From: Nitrospirota bacterium
GTDB lineage: Bacteria > Nitrospirota > Thermodesulfovibrionia > Thermodesulfovibrionales > UBA6898
Assembly: GCA_016235245.1 (NCBI GenBank)
Contig: JACRLO010000022.1
Location: forward strand, 1 to 49,172
Length of the DNA stretch: 49,172 bases
Direction: 5' to 3'
Below are positions 18,232 to 26,250 of this stretch, in pieces. The translations under genes and the position numbers were made by a program. Every line of letters starts with the position of its first letter. Positions within the stretch are counted from its first letter, which is position 1. The notes beneath the pieces are model-generated. The model was not told the origin of the DNA. It ran no database searches and saw only the letters and a program-made list of their open reading frames with translations.

Positions 18232-18323
18232 GGGCCCTCAGACATAAGGGAACTTCGCAGACTGATAGTCTGCCGGCAATCAGATTTCTCGATCAGACGT
18301 TTGACTGAACAGCCTGTGCTCTC

Positions 18324-19388
18324 TTACAGCATCACTTTTTTTGCAAGAAGGGCGTTACCCATTTTTTCGCCTACCTCACGCGATGCCTTGCCGATAGCAG
18401 CACGGATCGCTTCGATGCTGGTGTCATTAAACCATCTGCCTTCCGGAGACCGGTAAAAACGGACAACTTCCCCGAGTTCCTCATCAGTAAGGCTGCGATA
18501 CGTAAATGCAAGGGAAACCAGCAGTTCTCTGACAAGCTGTTCCCTTGGTACTCCCCTGACGCTACCCACAAGGGTATCGATCTCTTCCGAATTCATCCTG
18601 CCGCTGCCCTGCATCCCGACCTGCATACCCTTAAGCATCTCAAAAAGAGAACCTGCGATGATATCAACATTCAGTTCAGTCGCCCGCACTGCTTTTTCGA
18701 TATCGCTGATGCGCTGCTTGCGGCTCTTCTGCATTCTTTCATATTCCTCTTGATAGGCGGCCGACTTTTTCAGCATCTCCGGCATGTTGGCAGCAACTTC
18801 GAGATCGGCGATCTTCTTACCCAAAGGTGACTTGAGCCACTGCAGGACGGAAGAGATATATTGTTTATTGAAACGCACACTGAAGGTGTCTGCTACGGGA
18901 GGATAGATCTTATGGAGCCTGTATGAGTCCCTGAGGAAATGAAGGACGTCGCTATTGTGCCTCCCTTCGCTCATGCCAAGCCGGAACTGGGGAAGCGCAC
19001 TGCTCAGGATTTCCGCATAGTTTTCCATCTGCTTCTTTGCCCCAGAGCGTTCGAGAAGATCATGGATAAGGCCCTGATCCTCGGGGGAGAGTCCTGCGTG
19101 AACAGGCACCTTATCCGATGAAATTTCAGGATCGATGAGATAGGCCTGATCAAAATAATCCTTTGAACGTTCAAAATTTCTGAGTTCGTAATAGGCATAG
19201 CCAAGCAGATAATAGACTGCAGGGTCAGGCTTTAGGACAACATAGTTTTCGAGATAGGGGATGGCGCGTTTATACTCCCTTGCTTTGAAATGCTTCATCG
19301 CCTTTTCGTAGGTCTCATCGTAGGCAAATGCCGCTGATCCCGTAGCGAGAAACATCATGCAGCAGAAAATTATGATGCTCTTTTTCAA
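18324..19388 (-). CDS. exported TPR protein with DUF2059-like C-terminal half
   Basis: I place the start at the TTG at 19388 because a strong GGAGGAG lies 6-8 nt upstream and the product then begins with a proper signal peptide (LKKSIIIFCCMMFLATGSAA); an ATG 39 bp earlier has no ribosome site. The 354-residue protein has tetratricopeptide-type helices at about 25-90 (FKAREYKRAIPYLENYV, AVYYLLGYAYYELRNFERSK). Two later segments resemble DUF2059: FNKQYISSVLQWLKSPLGKK and LTDEELGEVVRFYRSPEGRW. The second half is helical and charged. Periplasmic location is likely; function unknown. Confidence 0.72.
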   Translation of the reverse strand: MKKSIIIFCCMMFLATGSAAFAYDETYEKAMKHFKAREYKRAIPYLENYVVLKPDPAVYYLLGYAYYELRNFERSKDYFDQAYLIDPEISSDKVPVHAGLSPEDQGLIHDLLERSGAKKQMENYAEILSSALPQFRLGMSEGRHNSDVLHFLRDSYRLHKIYPPVADTFSVRFNKQYISSVLQWLKSPLGKKIADLEVAANMPEMLKKSAAYQEEYERMQKSRKQRISDIEKAVRATELNVDIIAGSLFEMLKGMQVGMQGSGRMNSEEIDTLVGSVRGVPREQLVRELLVSLAFTYRSLTDEELGEVVRFYRSPEGRWFNDTSIEAIRAAIGKASREVGEKMGNALLAKKVML

Positions 19389-19506
19389 GGTCCGCTCCTC
19401 CAGCCCGATTTTGTTTTTGCTGAACATTTTACCCGAAATCGTGCAGAGAAGTCACAGAATGAGAGTTTTAAGGCCTGGGATCAATAACTCTGAACGGCCG
19501 GAACAG

Positions 19507-19535
19507 AAAAAAAAAGCGCATCCTTTCGGATGCGC
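19507..19535 (-). terminator. Rho-independent terminator of the nuoEFG-like operon
   Basis: On the minus strand the perfect stem GCGCATCC-GAAA-GGATGCGC is followed directly by an uninterrupted run of T residues. It lies 20 bp beyond the stop of the nuoG-like gene and so ends the operon that starts near 25042. The GAAA tetraloop adds stability. Confidence 0.92.
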
Positions 19536-19555
19536 CTTCAATGTTTGACAGGGGA

Positions 19556-21574
19556 TTAAGCGGTAACTGAGCAGGCGTCCAGTTCCTTGAGCCAGAGGAG
19601 TCTTGAGCCGTTAACAGTCATCTTGTTCGTATCCTGCATGAGCTGCTCTGCATCAACGTCATGGCCTGCGTCTTTCTTAAAGGCACTGAACGCAACCTTT
19701 GCCTTTGTCTTTGCCGCCTTCTTGACGTCCGCATCCTTCACCGGCTTAAGTGGTGTGCCCATTACCTCGGCAACGTTCATGAAGATCTCACCGTTCTGTT
19801 TAGCTGATCCGGATGAGACGCATGCCCTGTTGACCTGTTTGATCCTGCCGAGCCAGTCAATGATGGTTCCCTCTGATTCCAGTGCAGGAGTGGCCGGAAG
19901 GACAACATCAGCCTGCGTGGCGAGTTCGGTCAGATGAGAAGCCTGGACCACGAGGAAACCCGTATCAGGACGCTTGTTGACCGGGATCTCTCCAACCACG
20001 TACAGGGCTTTGGATGATGACGCAATGATATCACTGAACTTTTTGCCGCTTGAGGTCATGCCCATAGCAACCACACCTTTTGCGTTCGCTTCGAGAGGCA
20101 CTGCAACCGCTTCACCTTTGATCAGTGCAAGGTTTGCTGCGGCCTTGTACAGGGACGGAGCAGCCAGGAACACCGGCATCTTTGCAGCCAGGAACAGGTC
20201 AGCTGCATTCATGGCATTGTCCGAAGGATTGACCGGGGCCAGGGACTCGATCATCTCCTTTGGCGCCTTCGTGCCCTTTGATATGACAGCCTGGCCGAGT
20301 TCCATCAGCATCTTGACTTCATCGCCGTTGAGGAAAACCGAGGCCTTTGAAGCGATCTTCGGCTCGCCGGAGTTAATGACTATCAGTTTCGCACCGCTAT
20401 TGACCCTTTTCCTCACTGAAGCGTCAAGGGCAGGCAGCACCCGCTTCCACTGATCAGGAGCAATGCCTGCAAGCACGATCAGGTCTGTTTCTTCGAGGTC
20501 TGCACCGCCGCTCTTCATCGCGTCGTATCCGGAATAGAGGCTGACGGTTGAGTCGATATTCTTCGCCTTCAGACCATCAGCGAGTTTCTTCAGCATGGCA
20601 GCATCTTCATTCAGGATCGCGCCGGTTGAAATAAAGGCCGCATCTTCACCCGCAGCCTTCAACTGGTCAGCCACGATCTTTGTCGCATCCTCCCACGTTG
20701 TCTCCTGGAGTTCGCTGCCGACTCTTTTCATCGGCTTGGTGACGCGCATCTCGCTGTACAGGCTGTCAAAACCGAATCTTCCGGTCGCGCATATGGTGCG
20801 CTCAATGCTGCCGTCAGGAGAACCGCTATTGATCTTTATCACACTGCCGTCTTTCTTGCTGACCGTTATGCTGCAGCCGCTTCCACAGGAAACACAGACT
20901 GAAGCCGTCTTTTCGTATTCCCATTCCCGGCCCTTTCTCCAGCGGTCAGATTCCAGCAGAGCATTTACCGGGCAAACATCCACGCAGCTTCCGCAGAATG
21001 TGCAGGATGATTCCTGAAGCGGCTTGTCCTGGGCAGTAACGACCCGGGAGCCGACTCCCCTGCCATTGAAATCAAGGACCTCTGTACCCTGATGCTTGCA
21101 GATACGTACGCATCTGCCGCAGAGCACGCAGTAATCAGGGTCGCGTTTGATAAACGGGTTGGCCGAATCAACAGGGTACCCGAAATTCTTGCGGGTAAAC
21201 GTCGATTCCTTCAACTCGAAATCATAGGCATATTTCTGGAGATTGCAGACCCCTGCCTTCGTGCAGGTCATGCAGTCAAGCGGATGCATCGAAAGGATGA
21301 GATCAATAACGAACTTCCTCGTCTCCTGCACTGCCTCGGTATCGGTCCTGACGACCATGCCTTCCCGAGCTTTGGAGGTGCAGGCGATCAGCGGGGCCTT
21401 CATGCCCTCGACCTCGACCTGGCAGAGCCTGCATGCACCTATGCCCTTCATACCTTTCAGGTAGCAGAGATTCGGGATATGCACACCGGCCGCTGCTGCG
21501 GCATCGATGAGGTTCGTTCCTTCGGCGACCTGGATCGCCCGGTTATCTATCGTCAGATTAATTGTCTTAGCCAT
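19556..21574 (-). CDS. NuoG-like iron-sulfur / molybdopterin-oxidoreductase-fold subunit
   Basis: A 672-residue electron-transfer subunit. The N-terminal [2Fe-2S] ferredoxin domain has cysteines in NLCYLKGMKGIGACRLCQVE. Then come the His-Cys3 cluster site (HPLDCMTCTKAGVC), two [4Fe-4S] sites (CVLCGRCVRIC and CTFCGSCVDVCP) and a further cluster site (CVSCGSGC with a later C). The rest has the molybdopterin-oxidoreductase fold. I see no Cys or Sec at the expected metal-ligand position, so it is probably an electron conduit like NuoG rather than a formate dehydrogenase. It is shorter than E. coli NuoG (about 900 residues). It is the last gene of the operon, 33 bp after the ferredoxin-like subunit. 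Confidence 0.85.
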   Translation of the reverse strand: MAKTINLTIDNRAIQVAEGTNLIDAAAAAGVHIPNLCYLKGMKGIGACRLCQVEVEGMKAPLIACTSKAREGMVVRTDTEAVQETRKFVIDLILSMHPLDCMTCTKAGVCNLQKYAYDFELKESTFTRKNFGYPVDSANPFIKRDPDYCVLCGRCVRICKHQGTEVLDFNGRGVGSRVVTAQDKPLQESSCTFCGSCVDVCPVNALLESDRWRKGREWEYEKTASVCVSCGSGCSITVSKKDGSVIKINSGSPDGSIERTICATGRFGFDSLYSEMRVTKPMKRVGSELQETTWEDATKIVADQLKAAGEDAAFISTGAILNEDAAMLKKLADGLKAKNIDSTVSLYSGYDAMKSGGADLEETDLIVLAGIAPDQWKRVLPALDASVRKRVNSGAKLIVINSGEPKIASKASVFLNGDEVKMLMELGQAVISKGTKAPKEMIESLAPVNPSDNAMNAADLFLAAKMPVFLAAPSLYKAAANLALIKGEAVAVPLEANAKGVVAMGMTSSGKKFSDIIASSSKALYVVGEIPVNKRPDTGFLVVQASHLTELATQADVVLPATPALESEGTIIDWLGRIKQVNRACVSSGSAKQNGEIFMNVAEVMGTPLKPVKDADVKKAAKTKAKVAFSAFKKDAGHDVDAEQLMQDTNKMTVNGSRLLWLKELDACSVTA

Positions 21575-21607
21575 TGAGACCTCCGTAAAAAAATAAACTC
21601 ATAGTTT

Positions 21608-22198
21608 CTAAACACCAACAGGATCTTTTGCATTCGCAGCAACAAGAACGATCGCTTCTACGGGACAGACCTTGATACATGCACCGCACCGGGTGCAGCG
21701 CTTCAGCCTTATCTCTAAAGGGAAATAGCCCGACTTGTACGGCTGCTTCTTCTCACCGAATATTGCCAGGGCCTTGCAGACATCCTTGCATTCGCCGCAT
21801 ATGGTGCACTTCTCCGGAATGATCCGGTATTCGATGAGGCTGGCGCACTGCATGTCAGGGCACCTGCCTTCCACATGCTCCTGGTATACATCGGTTGCCA
21901 TCCAGTCAAGGATGAATTTACCGGTATCCTTTCCCTTCTTGCAGAAAGAGGCCTCGATCATGTCCACTGCAATTCTTTTCAGGGCACGAAGATCCGTTTC
22001 GACGCCTTTTCCGTCTACCAGGTTCTGGAGCCGTATCCTCGCTTCGTAACTGCCCATAGCACAGGGAAAGCATCTGCCGCACATCGGTCCTGCCAGAAAT
22101 TCGGTCACAAAATAGAGTGCCTTCTGGACAGGACAGGACTTCTCCTCTGCCGCAGTCTTTATATCTTCTACTTTTGGTTCTTTTATCGGTTCTGTCAT
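21608..22198 (-). CDS. stand-alone NuoF C-terminal-like protein with N3-type and ferredoxin clusters
   Basis: A 196-residue soluble protein. Residues about 25-110 resemble the C-terminal [4Fe-4S] domain of NuoF: CGRCFPCAMGSYEARI with a fourth cysteine about 40 residues on in ASFCKKGKDTGKFIL. The neighbouring NuoF homologue has its own version (CGKCPPCRVGTYQ ... GSLCGLGQ). Then come CPDMQCASL and two ferredoxin motifs, CTICGECKDVC and CTRCGACIKVCP. No FMN- or NADH-binding region is present. It lies between the nuoF-like and nuoG-like genes, so it is probably an extra electron-wiring subunit of the same complex. Partial domain duplication of nuoF is the likely origin. Confidence 0.8.
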   Translation of the reverse strand: MTEPIKEPKVEDIKTAAEEKSCPVQKALYFVTEFLAGPMCGRCFPCAMGSYEARIRLQNLVDGKGVETDLRALKRIAVDMIEASFCKKGKDTGKFILDWMATDVYQEHVEGRCPDMQCASLIEYRIIPEKCTICGECKDVCKALAIFGEKKQPYKSGYFPLEIRLKRCTRCGACIKVCPVEAIVLVAANAKDPVGV

Positions 22199-22210
22199 CG
22201 TGGTTACCCG

Positions 22211-24547
22211 TTACATATCCTCTGCCATGTAAATAACCTCAGGGAGCAGATACGAAACAAGGTCACGGTAGTTGATCATGCCGGCGATCTTCTCATCCTC
22301 GGTCACGGGGAGATGCCTGATCTTCCTGTCCGACATGAGTTGCACGGCGACCGCGATATCGACCGATGAATCGAGAGTTATCGGGTTTGCTGTCATGACA
22401 TTGCCCATGAGTTCATCGTTCATCGCGACTTTCTTGGCAAAGCAGTGCATGATGTCCCTCTCGGTGAATATACCGAGGAGGTTCTCCTTATCGTCGACAA
22501 CCAGCAGAGAACCGATGTTGTTGCCGTCCATGATCGTCACCGCATCTGCAAGCTTGCAGTCCTTCTTGCAGGTAAAGACCTTCATCGGCTTGGAACTTAA
22601 TACATCCTTCAGTGTCATCTTCGCCCTCCTTTCAAGGACCTCTAATTTATCCGTAGGAACCCTGAACTGCTCTTCCAGTTTTACCACGCTCTGCTTCTTG
22701 ATCTTGACCGCACCGACTGGGCAGACCGTATAACAGGCCTTGCACTTGGTGCAGTACTGGCGGTCGATCGTGTAAATGTCTTTCGTCTCCTTCACTGCAT
22801 CGAAGGCGCAGGCCTGTTTGCAGAGACCGCAGCGGATACAGTCAGGCTGATGGATCAGGAAGATACCCGTGTTGCTGCAGACATTTGACCTGCAGTAGTT
22901 GTCATAAATATGTTCTTCGTATTCGTGCCTGAAATATTTGATCGTGCTGAGTACTGGATTGGGAGCACTCTGACCAAGACCGCAGAGCGAACCCTTCTGG
23001 ATAAGCTTCCCAAGATCGATCAGGCGCTGAATGTCGCCGTGCTCACCATGGCCGGTCGTTATACGTTCCAGAATCTGCAGCATCTGGTAGGTGCCGACCC
23101 TGCAGGGAGGACACTTGCCGCATGATTCCGACTGGGTAAAGGACAGGAAGTATTTTGCAACATCCACCATGCAGGTCTCCTCATCGAGGACAACCATGCC
23201 GCCCGAGCCCATCATGGAGCCGACCCGGTACAACGAATCAAAATCAACCGGCAGGTCAAGCTGGGCAGCAGGCAGGCATCCGCCTGAAGGCCCGCCGGTC
23301 TGAATGGCCTTAAATTCCTTGTTGTCCAGAATACCGCCGCCGATATCATAAATGATCTCTCTCAATGTTGTGCCCATAGGTACTTCCACAAGCCCGGTAT
23401 TCTTCACTTTGCCGGTCACTGCAAAGACCTTTGTTCCCGGCGATGTCGTGGTGCCGATACCCAGGAACCAGTCAGCGCCCTTCTCGATGATCGGAGGCAT
23501 ACAGGCATAGGTCTCGATATTATTCAGATTGCTCGGATACCCCCAGAGTCCTCCTCCCACCTCGGAAAGTCTTGGAGGCCTCGGCCTGGGAAATCCCCTT
23601 TCGCCTTCAATCGATGCAACCAGGGCGGTAGACTCACCGCAGACAAACGCGCCCGCACCCTCTCTGATATCAACAATAAAATCAAACCCCGTTCCGAGGA
23701 TATTCTCGCCAAGCAGCCCCAGTTCCTCTGCCTGTTTGATCGCCAGTTTCAGGTTCTTCACCGCAAGGGGGTATTCGTGCCTGACATAGATAAAACCATA
23801 GTGGGCCTTCAGTGCATAAGCGCAGACGAGCATGCCTTCAAGAAGGCTGTGAGGATCGCCTTCCATGATAGCTCTGTCCATAAATGCGCCGGGGTCTCCT
23901 TCATCACCGTTGGCGATCACGAACCGTGTCTTTTCAGGAGATTTGTTCGTATGGGCCCACTTCTTGCCGGCAGGAAATCCTGCCCCGCCCCTGCCTCTTA
24001 GGTTCGCCCGATCAATCTCGTGCAGAACACTGTCAGAGGACATCGAGCCGAACATCTTTTCAGCGGCGCTGTACCCGCCGACTGCGAGATATTGGTGAAT
24101 ATTGTTCGGGTCTATCCTGCCATTGTTCCTCAGAGCTATTCTGAGCTGCTTCTTATAGAACGGAACATTCTGGACCTCTTCGACAGGACTGGTCATGATC
24201 GAATCCCTGTATAAAAGAGATCTGAGCGATGTCCCGGCAGAAAACGTGTGCGCGATAAGATTTTTCGCATCATCCGGTTTCACTTTCTGATAGAAAAAAC
24301 CGTGTGGTTCGACACTCATTACCGGGCCTTTCTGACAGAGGCCCTGGCATCCGGTCTTGACGACTTCGAGCTCTATGCCCTTTCCTGCTGACTCCGCCTC
24401 GAGTTCCTTCACCAGCTTTTTGGATCCGGAAGCAACACAGGCTGTGCCGCAGCATATTCTCACCCTGTTTTTGTCGGTGGTAAAGGTCTCATCCTTCAAT
24501 TGACTTCTCAGCTTTATCAGATCATCTATGCTGTTCAATCTGCTCAT
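22211..24547 (-). CDS. NuoF/HndC-like NADH-binding flavoprotein with ferredoxin and C-terminal CBS domains
   Basis: A 778-residue multi-domain subunit. Residues about 25-110 form a thioredoxin-like [2Fe-2S] domain (RICCGTACVASGSK, TGCQGLCQKGP). The FMN/NADH core includes GRGGAGFPAGKKW near 185-197 and GAGAFVCGESTALVASIEG. SLBB and N3-cluster regions follow (CGKCPPCRVGTYQ, GSLCGLGQSAP). Two [4Fe-4S] ferredoxin motifs (CIRCGLCKQACAFDA, CTKCKACYTVCPVGA) precede a CBS pair from about 644 to 775 (IGSLLVVDDKENLLGIFTERD, RKIRHLPVTEDEKIAGMINYRD). The order up to the ferredoxins matches bifurcating-hydrogenase HydB/HndC; the CBS pair is an unusual addition. It likely oxidises or reduces NAD(H), with CBS regulation by adenine nucleotides inferred only. 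It sits 3 bp after nuoE. Confidence 0.9.
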   Translation of the reverse strand: MSRLNSIDDLIKLRSQLKDETFTTDKNRVRICCGTACVASGSKKLVKELEAESAGKGIELEVVKTGCQGLCQKGPVMSVEPHGFFYQKVKPDDAKNLIAHTFSAGTSLRSLLYRDSIMTSPVEEVQNVPFYKKQLRIALRNNGRIDPNNIHQYLAVGGYSAAEKMFGSMSSDSVLHEIDRANLRGRGGAGFPAGKKWAHTNKSPEKTRFVIANGDEGDPGAFMDRAIMEGDPHSLLEGMLVCAYALKAHYGFIYVRHEYPLAVKNLKLAIKQAEELGLLGENILGTGFDFIVDIREGAGAFVCGESTALVASIEGERGFPRPRPPRLSEVGGGLWGYPSNLNNIETYACMPPIIEKGADWFLGIGTTTSPGTKVFAVTGKVKNTGLVEVPMGTTLREIIYDIGGGILDNKEFKAIQTGGPSGGCLPAAQLDLPVDFDSLYRVGSMMGSGGMVVLDEETCMVDVAKYFLSFTQSESCGKCPPCRVGTYQMLQILERITTGHGEHGDIQRLIDLGKLIQKGSLCGLGQSAPNPVLSTIKYFRHEYEEHIYDNYCRSNVCSNTGIFLIHQPDCIRCGLCKQACAFDAVKETKDIYTIDRQYCTKCKACYTVCPVGAVKIKKQSVVKLEEQFRVPTDKLEVLERRAKMTLKDVLSSKPMKVFTCKKDCKLADAVTIMDGNNIGSLLVVDDKENLLGIFTERDIMHCFAKKVAMNDELMGNVMTANPITLDSSVDIAVAVQLMSDRKIRHLPVTEDEKIAGMINYRDLVSYLLPEVIYMAEDM

Positions 24548-24550
24548 CGG

Positions 24551-25042
24551 TTAGTCCTCTTTAATTGACTTGATCATATCATTCAGTTTCTTCTTGCCGA
24601 TATCGCCAACGACATCCTCATTGATCGTCGCAACAGGAGCCAATCCGCAACAGCCGACGCAGCCGACCGTTTCGAGGGTCATCGCAAGGTCCGGTGTAGT
24701 CTCACCATCTTTGATGCCGAACTCCCCCTCAATGGCATCAAGGACCTTTTTTGCGCCCCTGACATGACAGGCCGTCCCCATGCAGACCCTGACGACCTTC
24801 CTGCCGCGTGGAGAAAAATGGAATTGCTTATAAAAACTTGCAACGCTGTAAATTTCTGCAAGGGGAAGCGACAGTTTTTTTGCAAGCTGCCTGAGAACAT
24901 CTTCAGGCAGATATCCATGCTCCTCCTGGATCTTCTGAAATGTATGGATGAGGACTCCCTTTTTCCTGTCATGCTCGCAGAGGATCGATCCCACCTTACC
25001 GATCACTTCATCGACATTGACATTGACCTCTTCTACGTTCAT
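24551..25042 (-). CDS. NuoE/HndA-like [2Fe-2S] subunit
   Basis: A 163-residue thioredoxin-fold subunit. After a helical N-terminus (LIHTFQKIQEEHGYLPEDVL) come VASFYKQFHFSPRGRKVVRV, the first cysteine pair CMGTACHVRGAK and the second CVGCCGLAPV, which together bind a [2Fe-2S] cluster. The start at 25042 is chosen because GAGGTG lies 5-6 nt upstream; an ATG seven codons earlier (25063) lacks a ribosome site. It is the first gene of the four-gene redox operon, and an 18-bp perfect palindrome lies about 60 bp upstream of it. Confidence 0.9.
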   Translation of the reverse strand: MNVEEVNVNVDEVIGKVGSILCEHDRKKGVLIHTFQKIQEEHGYLPEDVLRQLAKKLSLPLAEIYSVASFYKQFHFSPRGRKVVRVCMGTACHVRGAKKVLDAIEGEFGIKDGETTPDLAMTLETVGCVGCCGLAPVATINEDVVGDIGKKKLNDMIKSIKED

Positions 25043-25101
25043 GGCTTCACCTCTGCTGAGCATTCTTTAACTGCATCTTGCTTCCGATGCTATCTGCACT
25101 C

Positions 25102-25119
25102 ATCCGTATAATTACGGAT
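25102..25119. promoter_or_regulatory. 18-bp perfect palindrome, candidate operator
   Basis: The sequence ATCCGTATAATTACGGAT is a perfect inverted repeat of two 7-base arms around a TAAT spacer. It lies about 60 bp upstream of the chosen nuoE-like start. The 7-4-7 geometry suits a dimeric helix-turn-helix regulator, but the arms do not match the Rex (TTGTGAA) or FNR (TTGAT) half-sites, so the regulator is unknown. Confidence 0.45.
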
Positions 25120-25307
25120 TTTGACTTTAACACATAATTTCACCGATTTGTTATTGAATTATTTAATAAAATTATAAATGCAATAAGCAGCAGATATAGC
25201 TCCGGGGATGCTTATTCAGGTTGATGATTCAGGCAATAATAATTATTTTTAAAACAAGGGGTTTTCTCTCTTACCACGGGATGATTATGCTTTTTTTCGT
25301 TTCACTT

Positions 25308-25344
25308 TATCTTATAAATATATTAATATATCTTATAAATATAT
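25308..25344. repeat. 16-bp direct repeat with 21-bp period upstream of nfnA
   Basis: TATCTTATAAATATAT occurs exactly at 25308-25323 and again at 25329-25344. The 21-bp period puts both copies on the same face of the helix. The second copy ends 42 bp before the nfnA start. Each contains TATAAA. Tandem activator or repressor binding near the promoter is plausible; a bent AT-rich promoter is the alternative. Confidence 0.55.
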
Positions 25345-25386
25345 CAGGAGTGACGCTGACCCTGTTTTAACAATGAGGAGGTCTTC

Positions 25387-26250
25387 GTGTACAAGATACT
25401 CAGCAAAGAGGTATTGAGCGATGTAGTAAAACTTATGGATATTGAAGCTCCGCATGTTGCCCGAAAAGCGGCGGCTGGCCAGTTCGTAATCGTTCGCATT
25501 GACGAGTTCGGCGAACGGATTCCCCTGACCATTGCTGATTACAGCCGTGAAAAAGGAACGATCACCATCATCTTTCAGGAACTCGGCAAATCAACCATGC
25601 AGTTAGGCAAGCTCAACCCCGGAGATTCATTGGCATCCTTTGCAGGTCCTCTTGGACATCCCACCGAGATCGAGAATTTCGGCACCGTGGTCTGTATGGG
25701 AGGAGGCGTCGGTATTGCGCCGATCTATCCGATTGCGCGGGCACTCAAGGAGGCAGGCAACAAGGTCATATCCATCATCGGAGCGCGCACAAAAGAGCTG
25801 CTCTTCTGGGAAGAAAAGATGCGGGTTGTTTCTGATGAACTCATTATCTGCACGGATGACGGCTCAATAGGCAGAAAGTCGCTGGTAACAGAACCTCTGA
25901 AAGAAATCCTCGATAACAAAAATAATACGATCGCAAAGGTCTGGGCAATCGGTCCGGCCATTATGATGAAGTTTGTTACGCTGACCACCAAACCCTATAA
26001 TGTTCCGACTATTGTAAGCCTGAACACGATCATGATTGACGGCACCGGTATGTGCGGAGGCTGCAGAGTGCTCCTTGAGGACGGCGCGCAGTTTGTCTGC
26101 GTTGACGGCCCGGAGTTCAACGGTCATAAAGTCGACTGGGATAATCTTCTCTCCCGCCTTTCGTTCTATAAAAATGAAGAGAAGCAGGCTGTTGAACACT
26201 ATGAGCATACGTGCAGGATAGATGGCGCTATTGTAAAGGGGAGGGAATAA
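25387..26250 (+). CDS. nfnA: NfnA: NAD-binding FAD/[2Fe-2S] subunit of NADH-dependent ferredoxin:NADP+ oxidoreductase
   Basis: A 287-residue ferredoxin-NADP reductase-fold protein (also annotated sulfide dehydrogenase subunit beta). It begins at a GTG five bases after GAGGAGG. The FAD-binding barrel includes RIPLTIADYSREKGTITIIF, the nucleotide-binding domain has CMGGGVGIAPIYPIARAL, and the [2Fe-2S] site is MCGGCRV (C223, C226) with C238. In characterised Nfn complexes this small subunit carries the bifurcating reaction's NAD(H)-side FAD. The large subunit gene overlaps its stop (TAATG). Confidence 0.88.
   Translation: MYKILSKEVLSDVVKLMDIEAPHVARKAAAGQFVIVRIDEFGERIPLTIADYSREKGTITIIFQELGKSTMQLGKLNPGDSLASFAGPLGHPTEIENFGTVVCMGGGVGIAPIYPIARALKEAGNKVISIIGARTKELLFWEEKMRVVSDELIICTDDGSIGRKSLVTEPLKEILDNKNNTIAKVWAIGPAIMMKFVTLTTKPYNVPTIVSLNTIMIDGTGMCGGCRVLLEDGAQFVCVDGPEFNGHKVDWDNLLSRLSFYKNEEKQAVEHYEHTCRIDGAIVKGRE

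Larger units (their letters stand above)
25043..25386. other. AT-rich divergent control region between the nuoE-like and nfnA genes
   Basis: This 344-bp stretch holds no credible gene. It is markedly more AT-rich than its surroundings, with A/T runs at 25136-25190 and 25235-25260. Two symmetric or repeated elements stand out and are listed separately: the palindrome at 25102-25119 on the nuoE side and a phased direct repeat at 25308-25344 on the nfnA side. I cannot pick confident -35/-10 pairs, although TATAAA occurs in each copy of the direct repeat. Confidence 0.6.

Noticed and set aside
18257-18273. Perfect 7-bp hairpin GCAGACT-GAT-AGTCTGC between convergent genes
   Set aside because: It has no T tract on either side, so it is not a convincing intrinsic terminator; left unassigned.
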